From positions 8,146,254 to 8,210,253 of the forward strand of contig OX442415.1 of the NCBI GenBank assembly GCA_949361645.1: a stretch of DNA of 64,000 nt, written 5' to 3'. Each line of letters starts with the position of its first letter. Position 1 is the first letter of the stretch. Made by a program: the position numbers and the translations under genes. Shown piece by piece: positions 1 through 11,709 of the stretch. A model generated the notes under the pieces. That model did not search any database and was not told where the DNA came from. It saw only the letters and a program-made list of their open reading frames with translations. The stretch comes from Spongilla lacustris (taxonomy: Eukaryota; Porifera; Demospongiae; Spongillida; Spongillidae).

Positions 1-255
1 AAACTCCAGATGCGAGCTCTCTCTAGGAAAGTTGCCATTGAAAATTCACTTCGTAAAAAAAATAAAAGCCAGACCTCAAGAACATCAATGTGGAACAAAA
101 AAAACTATCACACACTTAGTAGAAGACAATGATGTATACACTCATAAAATCTCAAATGTATAAGAGGATGACGAGGCTAAAGAGATATATGAATATCACA
201 CAACATCCAAGTTAGTGATAGATGAATGTCTCATCCAAGGTCCAGAAATAAATTT

Positions 256-786
256 TCAAATTAAACCAAGTGACTGCAATTGTAAGTTTTTATGAGATGG
301 ATCACCTTTTCCTTGCTTAAATCTCACCTTTCTCATCCCATAAACAAAATTAACAGCACAGCAGTTGTATCCAAAAGTGTCACTGGAGATTTTCTTACGC
401 AAATCGTAATCTTTTAGTGTGCTTGAGCAAATGCTATCCAAAGGATGCACATTATATTCAAGCAAATGAATGTCTAATTTCGATTCACTCTATGACTATG
501 ACACAATGATTTACAGCCACTCAATCTGTTAGTACATTCTTTAGATGCTTCATAATAGTGCATTTTACATTCATCAGTTCTACTAGTGGGTTTTTGTAAC
601 CTGCATATGTTGCAGCCACAACATTAATGCAATCCATGATATAGTCTTCAGTTGTCCCTCCTGGTAGTAAACCTAACATATGAAACTGGAGGATAATTTG
701 GTATGCTTATATGTATTTCATTGATATGTTGTCCATCAACTGAAGTTGAATCCCCATCAAGATAAAGTAATATTGTCTTGTAAGTA
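256..786 (-). pseudogene. Transposase-like remnant, core region
   Basis: Read on the minus strand, this encodes broken pieces of a transposase-like protein. One piece (648-845 frame) contains SVDGQHINEIHIS followed by a proline/serine turn. A second (256-465) contains HPLDSI and then GKGDP near its end. The same motif appears as SVEGRHINEVHIS in the remnant at 50.6 kb, so a repeated family is certain. The spacing resembles a widespread animal transposase-like family I recall, but I cannot name its superfamily. Stops and frame changes break it, and the CAGGG-ended element interrupts it at 786/787. Its mirror copy lies at 17759-18289. Confidence 0.6.
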
Positions 787-2150
787 CAGGGTGATCCAAA
801 AGTCGCGCAAAATCTTTGAATTGGCATAACTCCAGAACTGAACATGGTAAAATTATGCTGTTTAAACCAAAAATCATGCCAATCATTAGCTTAAGTTATG
901 AATGTGTAGTTATAAAAAGTTAGTTATCGGTTTATTAAAAACATGCCAATGCTATGATCAACATTCAGTACCACCCAGGAAGTGTGTAAAAATTAATTTT
1001 TATAACTATTAAAATTACTTATCACGTGATCTATCTTATATGTGGTTTTTGTGGGGAAACCCCTGCTGAAAGTCAAGCTATTGCAAATTAATCACCAATA
1101 TCACGGTGAATCTATGCAAAGAAGCATCCAATAATCGTGCCAATGAACAGCTTACCATCTTGCGTGGTGACTAACGAAGCCAAACGTTTAAAACGGAGTT
1201 GATTAGTTTCTGTTAATTGACATTGTTAAAAGCTAACTTTGAATTATCAGACCTGTAGAGGAAGCCGTACTCTAATTGTGGAACTAACTTTGTATTTTCT
1301 CCTCCACTGGAAACAAAGTTACAAACTGTCCAAGTTTGGCAGCGCTTACGCATGCGCGGAATTATTGAACGAAAGTGGAACATGAATGTTTAGGTCTGCG
1401 TACGAGAGGTCTCACGTGAACACAATTGAATATTATCACATTCACGTGATACATTGCCGCTGTGCACAACACAGCCCCACCCTCCTAAACTATGCTTCTC
1501 TTCAACATCATTGCGCGCACTTTTCATTCGCCTGCGCAAATGTGACCCATCAGATGCATAGGCAAATATTGTAAAATCCAGTGTTATCAAAAATCCCCAA
1601 GCCGTGGCTAACGAGCCTATGCTTCACTGAGTTGTTCATAAAATAATAAAAAAAGCAGAGAATCTTTATTGGACGCAAATCGTACCATACCGCGACGTTC
1701 GTTTCACAGCAGTTAGCTAGCTGTACTGGTTTTAATAACAAACCGTACTAGGTGTGCACCATTTCAATTCGAACGTCATTTCAAATAGGCCTACCTGCGC
1801 ACAAAGGCGGGAGGTGAACTTAAGCAACAAGGCAGCTTAGTACAGCGCTGCAGCTACACTAGTGCATGCAGCCGCGTGGTCCAGAACGTGCTTCATCAAA
1901 GACGCTAGAGTACGTACGTACACATGCACGCGCATAGGTAAGTATGGGTTCAGAAATTATGTAGCGTATTCGTTCATGTTACAGACAGAATTCGTAGAAA
2001 GCAGGGTCGCTACGAGCAGGACACTTGTACGAACCCAAAAACAACTGGAGCAGCTTGCTCTGCAATGTCCTACCACACTAACTAAGGTTCGTGTACGTGC
2101 GTGCCGGCCTCGACAGGCCTACCTGCTGTATACGTAGTCACTCTGCCTCC
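787..2150 (+). mobile_element. Degenerate element with CAGGGTGATCC end (left copy)
   Basis: It starts immediately after a TA dinucleotide with CAGGGTGATCCAAAAGTCGC, a terminus typical of TA-target DNA transposons. The same end closes the diverged copy at 27767 and the mirror copy at 17758. No transposase is encoded. Near its inner side is a strong splice-donor-like site (CATAG/GTAAGTATG, cut after 1937), also kept in the diverged copy at 24.5 kb, suggesting that the element carries or captured a transcribed leader. The inner end merges into minisatellite, and a second terminus was not identified. Confidence 0.5.
1938..1943 (+). promoter_or_regulatory. Candidate 5' splice site (GTAAGT)
   Basis: The context CGCATAG/GTAAGTATG matches the animal donor consensus closely. 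The corresponding position in the diverged copy reads GTGAAG/GTAAGC on the minus strand at 24549/24548, so the donor is conserved although flanking bases differ. If used here, the intron would contain the whole minisatellite and could end at the acceptor before 9361. The phase of the short upstream frame (ATG at 1862) would fit that exon. Splicing is inference only. Confidence 0.35.
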
Positions 2151-2159
2151 ACCTGGACT

Positions 2160-5100
2160 GGAAGGTCGGGGTCTCTCCGTCTCACTTGGAGAAAAGGTCT
2201 CTCTACCCGACTGGAAGAGAGGCGTCTCTCTACCTGACTGGAAAGCAGGGGTCTCTCTACCTGACTGGAAGGATGGGGTCTCTCTACCTGACTTGAAAAG
2301 AGGGGTCTCTCTACCTGACTGGAAGGCAGGGGTCTCTCTACCTGACTGGAAAGAGAGGGGTCTCTCTACCTGACTGGAAAGAGAGGGGTCTCTCTACCTG
2401 ACTGGAACTGAAGGATGATCTCTGCCTGACACAGAGAGAGGGGGGTCTCTCTATTTGACAGAGAGAGAATACTTTTTCCTGTCTCACCCAGAGAGGGGTC
2501 TCTGTACCTGACAGGAAGAGAGGGGTCTCTCTACCTGACTGGATGTTAGGGGTCTCTCTATACCTGACTGGAACTGAAGGATGATCTCTGCCTGACACAG
2601 AGAGAGGGGTCTCTCTATCTGACAGAAAGAGATCTGTCTCAGTCAGAGAGGGTTCTGTCAATCTGTCTGGAAGAGAATGGTCTCTCTACCTGACTGGAAG
2701 AGAGGAGTCTCTCTACCTGACTGGAACTGAAGGATGATCTCTGCCTGAGGGGTCTCTTAATTTGACAGAAAGTAAATCCTTTTTCTGACTCACTCAGAGA
2801 GGGGTCTCTCTACCTGACTGGAAGGAAAAGGTCTCTCTGTCTCACTCAGAGACGGGGGTCTCTCTACCTGACTGGAACTGAAAGGTGATCTCTGCCTGAC
2901 ACAGAGAGAGGGGTCTCTCTGTCTGATAGAAAGAGAATGATTGTTCTGTCTCACTCAGAGAGGGGTCTCTCTACCTGACTGGAAGGGATGTTTTCTCTGT
3001 CTCACTTGGAGATAAGAGTCACTCTACCTGACCTGAAGACACGGGTCTCTCTACCTGACTGGAAGAGAAGGGTCTCTCCGAGACAGGGGTCTCTGTACCT
3101 GACTGAAAAAGACAGGTCTCTCTACTGGACTGGATAAGTAGGGTCTCTCTACCTGACCGGAAGAGAGGGGTCTCTGTACCTGACTGGAAGTATGGGGTCT
3201 CTCTATCTGACTGGAACTGAAGGATGATCTCTGCCTGACACAGAAAGAGGGGTCTCTCTATCTGACAGAAAGAGAATGCTTTTTCTGTCTCAGTCAGAGA
3301 GGGTTCTCTCTATCTGACAGAAAGAGAATGCTCTTTCTTTCTCACTCAGATATGGTTCTGCCTATCTGTCTGGAAGAGAAGGGTCTCTCTACCTGACTGG
3401 AAGAGAGGAGTCTCTCTACCTGACTGGAACTGAAGGATGATCTCTGCCTGACACACAGAGAGGGGTCTCTCTATTTGACAGAGAGAATGCTTTTTTCTGT
3501 CTCACTCAGTGAGGGGTCTCTCTACCTGACTGGAAGAGAGGTGTCTCTGTACCTGAGTCTCTCTACCTGACTGGAACTGAAGGATGATCTCTGCCTGAGG
3601 GTTCTCTCTATTTGACAGAAAGAAAATGCTTTTTCTGTCTCACTCAGAGAGGGGTCTCTCTACCTGACTGGAAGAGAAAGGTCTCTCTGTCTCACTCAGA
3701 GACGGGGGGTCTCGCTTCTTGACTGGAACTGAAAGGTGATCTCTGCCTGACACAGAGAGAGGGGAATGATCTTTCTGTCGCACTCAGAGAGGGGTCTCGC
3801 TACCTGACTGATAGAGAGAGATCTCTCTACCTGACTGGAAAAGAGGGGTTTCTCTACCTGACTGGAGGAGAGGGGTCTCTGTACCTGACTAGAAGAGTGG
3901 GGTCTCTCTACCTGACTGGATCTCTGCCTGAGAGGTCTCTTAATTTGACAGAAAGAAAATGCTTTTTCTGTCTCACTCAGAGAGGAGTCTCTCTACCTGA
4001 CTGGAAGGGAGGGGTTTCTCCATTTCACTTGGAGAGGAAGGTCTCTTTACCTGACTGGAAGAGAATGGTCTCTCTGTCTCACTCAGATACGGGGGTCTGT
4101 CTTCCTGACTGGAACTGAAAGGTGACCTCTGCCTGACACAGAGAGAGAGGTCTCTCTGTCTGACAGAAAGAGAGTGATCTTTCTGTCTCACTCAGAGAGG
4201 GGTTTCTCTACCTGACTAGAAGAGATGGTCTCTCCGTCTCACTTGGAGATAAGAGTTACTCTACCTCCCTGGAAGACAGTGGTCTCTCTACCTTACTGGA
4301 AGAGAAGGGTCTCTCAGACAGGGGTCTCTGTACCTGACTGGAAGAGAGGGATCTCTCTACCTGGCTGGAAGAGAGGAGTCTCTCCACCTGACTGGAACTG
4401 AAGGATAATCTCTGCCTGAGGGTTCTTTTAATTTGACAGAAAGAAAATGCTTTTTCTGTCTCACTCAGAGAGGGGTCTCTCTACCTGACTGGAAGGGATG
4501 GGTCTCTCCATATCACTAGGAGAGGAAGGTCTCTTTACCTGACTGGACGTAAATGGTCTCTGTCTCACTCAGAGACGGTGGTCTCTCTATCTGACTGGAA
4601 CTGAAAGGTGATCTCTACCTGACTGGAACTGAAAGGTGATCTCTGTCTGACACAGAGAGAGGGGTCTCTGTCTGACAGAAAGAAAATGCTTTTTCTGTCT
4701 CACTCAGAGAGCGGTCTCTCTACCTGACTGGAAGTGAGGGATCTCTCTGTGTGACTCACACAGAGGAGTCTATCTGCTGCCCTGATACAGACAGGTCGGT
4801 CTCTCTACCCGACTGGAAGGGATGGTCTCTCCGTCTCACTTGGAGATAAGAGTCACTCTACCTGACAGGAAGAGATGGGTCTCACAGACAGGGGTCTCTG
4901 TACCTGACTGGAAAAGAAGGGTCTCTCTACTTGACTGCAAGAGCAGGGTCTCTCTAACTGACCGGAAGAGAGGGGTCTCTGTACCTGACTGGATGAGTGG
5001 GGTCTCTCTACCTGACTGGAACTGAAGGATGATCTCTGCCTGACACAGAGAGAGGGGTCTCTCTATTTGACAGAAAGAGAATGTATTTTCTGTCTCACTC

Positions 5101-8100
5101 TTAGAGGGGTCTCTGTACCTGACAGGAAGAGAGGGGTCTCTCTACATGACTGGAAGAAAGGGGTCTCTTTACCTGACTGGAAGAGAGGGATCTCTCTACC
5201 TGGCTGGAAGAGAGGAGTCTCTCTACCTGACTGGAACTGAAGGATAATCTCTGCCTGAAGGGTCTCTTAATTTGACAGAAAGAAGATGCTTTTTCCGTCT
5301 CACTCAGAGAGGGGTCTCTCTACCTGACTGGAAGGGAGGGGTCTCTCCATATCACTTGGAGAGGAAGGTCTCTTTACCTGACTGGAAGTGAATGTTCTCT
5401 CTGTCTCACTCAGAGACGGTGGTCTCTCTACCTGACTGGAACTGAAAGGTGATCTCTACCTGACTGGAACTGAAAGGTGATCTCTGTCTGACACAGAGAG
5501 AGGGGTCTCTCTGTCTGACAGAAAGAAAATGCTTTTTCTGTCTCACTCAGAGAGCGGTCTCTCTACCTGACTGGAAGAGAGGGATCTCTCTGTGTCACTC
5601 ACACAGAGGAGTCTATCTGCTGCCCTGATACAGACAGGTCGGTCTCTCTACCGGACTGGAAGGGATGGTCTCTCCGTCTCACTTGGAGATAAGAGTCACT
5701 CTACCGCACTGGAAGAGATGCCCTTCCCCACCGAGCCAACGTAGGAACAGGAGTCACACACGGCGTGTCTCCATCCGCCAAAGTAGACCATGCGGAAGGA
5801 AGGAACATAGATGCATATGACGGCGCTCACAGACAGGGGTCTCTGTACCTGACTGGAAGAGAGGGGTCTCTGTACCTGACTGGAAGAGTGGGGTCTCTCT
5901 ACCTGACTGGAACTGAAGGATGATCTCTGCCTGACACAGAGAGAGGGGTCTCTCTATTTGATAGAAAAAGAATGCTTTTTCTGTCTCACTCAGAGAGGGT
6001 TCTCTCTATCTGACAGAAAGAGAATGCTCTTTCTTTCTTACTCAGATAGGGTTCTGTCTATCTGTCTGGAAAAGAAGGGTCTCTCTACCTGACTGGAAGA
6101 GAGGAGTCTCTCTACCTGACTGGAACTGAAGGATAATCTCTGCCTGACACACAGAGAGGAGTCTCTCTATTTGACAGAAAGAGAATGCTTTTTCTGTCTC
6201 ACTCAGAGAGGGTTCTGTCTATCTGTCTGGAAGAGAAGGGTCTCTCTACCTGACTGGAAGAGAGGAGTCTCTCTACCTGGCTGGAAGAGAGGTGTCTCTG
6301 TACCTGACTGGAAGAGAGGAGTCTCTCCTCCTGACTGGAACTGAAGAATGCTTTTTCTGTCTCACTCAGAGAGGGTTCTCTCTATCTCACAGAAAGAGAA
6401 TGCTCTTTCTTTCTTACTCAGATAGGGTTCTGTCTATCTGTCTGGAACAGAAGGGTCTCTCTACCTGACTGGAAGAGAGGAGTCTCTCTACCTGACTGGA
6501 ACTGAAGGATAATCTCTGCCTGACACACAGAGAGGAGTCTCTCTATTTGACAGAAAGAGAATGCTTTTTCTGTCTCACTCAGAGAGGGTTCTGTCTATCT
6601 GTCTGGAAGAGAAGGGTCTCTCTACCTGACTGGAAGAGAGGAGTCTCGCTACCTGACTGGAACTGAAGGATAATCTCTGCCTGAGGGGTCTCTTAATTTG
6701 ACAGAAAGTAGATGCTTTTTCTGTCTCACTCAGAGAGGGTCTCTGTACCTGACAGGAAGAGAGGGGTCTCTCTACCTGACTGAAAGATAGGGGTCTCGTG
6801 TCTCTGTACCTGACTGGAAGGCAGGAGTCTCTCACCTGACTGGAACTGAAGGATGATCTTTGCCTCTCTATTTGACAGAAAGAAAATGCTTATTCTGTCT
6901 CACTGATAAAGGGGTCGCTCTACCTGACTGGAAGGGAGGAGTCTCTTCATTTCACTTGGAGAGAAAGGTCTCTCTACCTGACTGGAAGAGGAAGGTCTCT
7001 CTGTCTCACTCAGAGATGGGGGGTCTCGCTTCCTGACTGAAACTGAAAGGTGATCTCTGCCTGATACAGAGAGAGGGGTCTCTCTATCTGACAGAAAGTG
7101 TATGATCTTTCTGTCTCACTCAGAGAGGGGTCTCGCTACCTGACTGATAGAGAGAGATCTCTCTACCTGACTGGATAAGAGAGCGGTCTCTCTACCTGAC
7201 TGGAAGATAGGGGTCTCTCTACCTGACTGTAATAGTAGGGTCTCTCTACCTAACTGGAAGAGAGGGGTCTCTCTACCTGACTGGAAGAGAGGGGTCTCTG
7301 TACCTAACTGGAAGAGAGGGATCTCTCACCCTCACCGGAAGAGAGAGGTCTCTGTACCTGACTGGAAGAGTGGGGATTCTCTACCTGAATGGAACTGAAG
7401 GATGATCTCTGCCTGACACACAGAGATGGGCCTCTCTATGTGACATAAAAGAGAATGCTCCTTCTGTCACACTCAGAGAGGGTTCTGTCTATTTGTTAGG
7501 AAGAGAAGGGTCTCTCTACCTAACTGGACGAGAGGGGTCTCTCTCTACCTTACTTGAAAAGAGGGGTCTTTCTACCTGACTGGAAGAGAGGGGTCTCTCT
7601 ACCTACCTGGACGAGTTGGGTATCTCTACCTGACTTGAAAAGAGGGGTCTCTCTACCTGACTGGAAGAGTGGGGTCGATCTAACTGAGGGGTCTCTCTAC
7701 CTGACCGGAACTGAACGATGATCTCTGCCAGACACAGAGTGAGGGGTCTTTCCATTTGACAGAATGAAAATGCTTTTTCTGTCTCACTCAGAGAGGGGTC
7801 TCTCTTCATGACCGCAAAGAGGAGTCTCTCTACCTGACAGAAAGAAAATGCTTTTTCTGTCTCACTCAGAGAGAAGTCTCTCTTCATGACCGGAAAAGAG
7901 GAGTCTCTCTACCTGATTGAAAGGGAGGAGTCTCTGTACCTGACTGGAAGAGAGGGGTCTTTCTGTGTCACTCTGACAGAGGAGTCTATCTGTTGCTCCG
8001 GTACAGAGAGGTCGGTCTCTACGTATGACTGGACGAGAGGGGTCTCTATTTGACTGGAAGGGAGGGGTCTCTCCATTTCACTTGGAGAGGAAGGTCTCTC

Positions 8101-9358
8101 TACCTGACTGGAAGAGAATGGTCTCTCTGTTTCACTCAGAGACAGGGGTCTCTGTAACTGACTGGAAAAGAGGGGTGTCTCTATTTGACTGGAAGAGAAG
8201 GGTCTCTCTCCCTGACCGGAAGAGAGAGGTCTCTGTACCTGACTGGAAGTGTGGGTTTTCTCTACCTGACTTTAACTGAAGGATTATCTCTGCCTGACAC
8301 AGAGAGAGGGGTCTCTCTATCTGACATAAATGAGAATGCTCTGTCTGTCTCGCTCAGAGATGTGTCTGTCTATCTGCCTGGAAGAGAAGGGTCTCTCTAC
8401 CTGACTGGAAGAGAGTGGTCTCTGTACCTGACTGGAACTGAAGGATGATCTCTGCCTGACACTGAGAGAGGGGTCTCTCTAATTGACAGAAAGAAAATGC
8501 TCTTTCTTGCTCACTCAGAGAGGAGTCTCTCTACCTGACTGGAAGAGTTGGCTCTTTCTACCTGACTTGAAAAGAGGTGTGACTGGAAAAGAGGGGTCTC
8601 TCTACCTTACTGGAAGAGTTGGGTCTCTCTACCAGACTTGAAAAGAGGGGTCTCTCTACCTGACTGGAAGAGAGGGGTCTGTCTAACTGACTGGAAGTGT
8701 GGGGTCTCTCTACCTGACCAGAACTGAACGATGATCTCTGCCTGAGGGGTCTCTCTATTTGACAAGAAAATGCTTTTTCTGTTCACTCAGAGAGGGGTCT
8801 CTCTTCATGACCGGAAAAGAAGAGTCTCTCTACCTGATTGAAAGGGAGGAGTCTCTGTACCTGACTGGAAGAGAGGGGTCTGTCTGTGTCACTCAGACGG
8901 AGGAGTCTATCTGCTGCTCTGGTACAGAGAGGTCGGTCTCTACACATGATTGGAAGAGAGGGGTCTCTCTACTTGACTGGAAAGGAGGGGTCTCTCCATT
9001 TCACTTGGAGAGTAATGTCTCTCTACCTGACTGGAAGAGATTGGTTTCTCCGTCTCACTCAGAGACGGGGGTCTCTGTACCTGACTGGAAGAGAATGGTC
9101 TATCTGTCTTACTCGGAGACAGGGGTCTCTGTACCTGACTGGAAGAGAGGGGTCTCTCTACTTAACTGGGAGAGACGTGTCTCACTACCTGACTGGAAGA
9201 GAGGGGTCTCTCTACCTGACTGGAAGAGAGGGGTCTCTCTACCTGACTGGAAGAGAGAGGTCTCTCTACCTGACTGGAAGGGAGGGGTGCTTCTACCGGA
9301 CTGGAAGAGAGGGGTCTCTCTACCTGACTGGATGAGAAGAGTCTCCTACTCCCTCTTC
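2160..9358 (+). repeat. 27-bp minisatellite array, left block
   Basis: The array is built from a unit reading GGTCTCTCTACCTGACTGGA and closing with AGAGAGG-type bases, 27 bp in its commonest form, mixed with longer variants containing AACTGAAGGATGATCTCTGC, CTGACACAGAGAG and AATGCTTTTTCTGTCTCACT. CTCTCT at the start and AGAGAG at the end of each unit are complementary. Because 27 is divisible by 3 the array stays open in several frames, producing peptides of the VSLPDWKRG or SLYLTGREG type up to 221 codons (8759-9424). These look like by-products of the repeat, not genes. Outer part to about 6345 is mirrored exactly in the right arm; 6345-9358 is rearranged. Confidence 0.95.
5721..5828 (-). 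other. 108-bp non-satellite island, exon-like
   Basis: A single stretch unlike the surrounding repeat interrupts the minisatellite. On the minus strand it is open for about 36 codons and contains VPSFRMVYFGGW and VCDSCSYVGS, which look like ordinary coding sequence. The mirror copy at 12717-12824 differs at two bases. No clear donor closes it. It may be a captured exon fragment or a remnant of the locus in which the satellite expanded. Confidence 0.4.
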
Positions 9359-9360
9359 AG

Positions 9361-9605
9361 GAGACAGTGGTGTTATAATTGCGTACCTGCAGCCCAACGT
9401 GGAGAACCTGGTAGAGAAGTATGATCGTATGTTGTCTATACCACACTAGGACCATGCTTCTCCTCCAGTGATGGAGGAAGAAGGGACTGGAGACACTAAA
9501 ACTTTCCTCTGCCACCAACCATAGTACATGGTGGAGTGTAGTCAGGGTCACATGACTCTAACTGTGTTTTGTGTATGTAGAGTATTAAATTAATACATCA
9601 ATCTT
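9361..9605 (+). CDS. Candidate terminal exon of a host gene
   Basis: A pyrimidine-rich tract ending CTCCCTCTTCAG (to 9360) forms a good 3' splice site. Entered with two bases completing a codon, the exon reads DSGVIIAYLQPNVENLVEKY and a few more residues, then TAG at 9447-9449. An ATTAAA polyadenylation-like signal follows near 9585. This acceptor, frame, stop and signal order is what a last exon should show. The peptide was not recognised. Upstream exons are not visible; the preceding sequence is pure minisatellite, which would then be intronic. The exon has no mirror copy in the right half. The ORF that crosses this site in another frame is satellite-derived. Confidence 0.45.
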
Positions 9606-10586
9606 TAGAAACTGCCAGATGAAGTGTTTTTGTTATACATGTACATGTACATGGTATAGGAACATCTCCTGCTGTGAAATTGTGTACCGAAGGAGCTACA
9701 TGTATTGGGTTCTAGCAGTACCACTCTCTGTGCTAACACTCAGAGGGACCTCGTTTAACTGTTAGACAGATAAACCTCTCTGCCTTCGAGATGGGAGGCC
9801 GGGCAGGGAAATAAAGATCTAGAAAGGGTGGCATTGATAGGTACAGTGGAGAGGGGGGCAGAAGTGAGAATATTTAAGCATAAAAATAGTTGTTACATGC
9901 ATTGTGGGGGGGTTTAATCATGTCTGTGGAGGTGGGTATGCATGTGTGTGGTAGGTATGAGCCTTTTTCCTTCCTCCTCCTGGGAAAGTGTGTGCATAGG
10001 GGTATTGTGAGTCAAAAGAAAGGAAGTGAAAGTAAGCAAGTGGGTATCCCTTTGATGTCTAGTAGTAGACAGTAGGAGGGGCTTGAAACACCTCTCCATG
10101 ACCCCTATGAATAATTTGCATTGATTATGACACCTGCAGGGCTTTATTGGTAAGAAACCAAATGTAGATCTGAGTCTTCTTATGCTCCTACAAAGTTAAG
10201 CTTGCATAGTACTAATTTAGAACACACATAAGTGTGTGTAAATGACAGATACTTTAAACTACACTATTTTCACAAACAAATACATAAACAAATAAACTGA
10301 AACTTTATCACAATTACATGCTCACAGAACACAGATACTTACATTAATACACTGACACAAATACATCTGCAGATATAAAAAAATTATATCCTTCTTATAG
10401 GACCAAAAAAAAAAACTTCAATTCAAGCCTGTGAAAAGCACAGGAAATAAGGACCAATTATTTTGGCAGGAATCAATAAAAACACTCAAAACGTGCTGCA
10501 GGAAAGTTAACCTACCCTATTCAGCATGCCTCGATCAAACCTTACAAAACAACAAAAATAACACTGACAACTCTCCACAATCTATT
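9606..10586. other. Non-repetitive centre of the palindrome, no gene seen
   Basis: AT-rich single-copy-looking DNA separates the two satellite blocks. It contains an ACATGTACATGTACATG-like run near 9637 and an A-run near 10408. No frame longer than about 61 codons is present, and none looks coding. Confidence 0.6.
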
Positions 10587-11623
10587 TCAGTCTGGTAGAG
10601 ACACCCCTCTCTTCCAGTCAGTTACAGAGACCCCCATCACCGAGTGAGAAAGATAGACCATTCTCTTCCAGTCAGGTACAGAGACCCCCGCCTCTGAGTG
10701 AGACAGAGAGACCATTCTCTTCCAGTCAGTTAGAGAGACCTTCCTCTCCAAGTGAAATGGAGATATCCCTCCCTTCCAGTCAGGTAGAGAAACCCCACTC
10801 TTCCAGTCAAGTACAGAGACCCCTCTTTTCCAGTCAGGTACAGAGACCTCTGTCTGTGAGACCCCTCTCTTCCAGTCAGGTAGAGTGACTCTAATCTCCA
10901 AGTGAGACATAGAGAGACCGACCTGTCTGTACCAGGGAATCAGATAGACTCCTCTGTCTGAGTGACACAGATAGATCCCACTCTTCCTGTCAGGTAGAGA
11001 GACCCCTCTCTCTGAGTGAGACATAGGGACCATTCTCTTTCAGTGAAGTAGAGAGACCAGACAGGTAGATAGACACCTATGCACGACAGAGCCAGAAGGA
11101 TTTCTATCTCTGCGTGAAACAGAGAGAACCCTCTCTTCCAGTCAGCTAGAGAGACCTTACTCTTCCAGTCAGGTAGAGAGACCTCTCTTTTCAAGTCAGG
11201 TAGACAGACCCCTCTCTTCCAGTCAGGTAGAGAGACCCCTCATTTCAAGTCAGGTCGACAGACCTCTCTCTTCCAGTCAGGTAGAGAGACCGCTCTCTTC
11301 CAGTCAGGTAGAGAGAGCCCTCTCTTCCAGTCAGATAGAGAGACACCTCTTTTCAAGTCAGGTGGAAAGACCCCTCTCTTCCAGTCAGGTACAGAGACCC
11401 CTCTCTTCCAGTAATATTACGAGACCCCTATCTTCCAGTCCGGTAGAGAGATCCCTCTCTTCCTGTTAAGAATAGAGACCCCTCTCTGAGTGAGACAGAA
11501 AAAGCATTCACTTTCTGTCAAATAGAGAGACCACTCTCTGCGTGTCAGGCAGAGATCATCCTTCAGTTCCAGTCAGGTAGAGAGACCCCTCTCTTCCAGT
11601 CAGGTAGAGAGACCCCTCTTTTC

Positions 11624-11709
11624 AAGTCAGGTCGACAGACCTCTCTATTCCAGTCAGGTATACCTGACTTGAATACAGGGGTCTGTCGACCTGACTTGAA
11701 AAGAGGGGT
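11624..11709. repeat. Micro-inversion / fold-back junction within the satellite
   Basis: Units run in minus orientation until about 11660, where the sequence turns back on itself (CCAGTCAGGTA meets TACCTGACTTG). About 50 bp, including a mirrored GGTCGACAGACC / GGTCTGTCGACC pair, lie in plus orientation before the original direction resumes. This is a small palindrome created by local inversion of one or two units. Confidence 0.7.

Larger units (their letters stand above)
1..6345 (+). repeat. Left arm of an 18.5-kb inverted repeat
   Basis: The arm is the reverse complement of 12200-18544, with constant symmetry x + y = 18545 checked at many points (for example 1/18544, 2101/16444, 5025/13520, 5721/12824). 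Only three single-base differences were noticed by eye: one near 2320 and two in the island at 5805-5815. The match begins at base 1, so the arm may extend upstream of the window. Order from outside in: transposase remnant (256-786), CAGGG-ended element (787-about 2150), 27-bp minisatellite. Symmetry fails at about 6345, where both sides stay satellite but in different order. It could be a real palindrome or a fold-back assembly join. Confidence 0.93.

Noticed and set aside
2160..9358. Possible CRISPR array because of regularly spaced repeats
   Set aside because: There are no unique spacers; units are contiguous and degenerate, and the context is a eukaryotic genome with LTR retrotransposons and introns.
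8759..9424. 221-codon ORF of LPDWKRGVS repeats as a repetitive protein gene
   Set aside because: The 27-bp unit has no stops in several frames on both strands, so long frames are expected by structure; frames shift between units and no start or splice context supports it.
10587..11033. 148-codon minus-strand ORF in the right satellite
   Set aside because: It is the inverted counterpart of the same repeat and has the same composition artefact.
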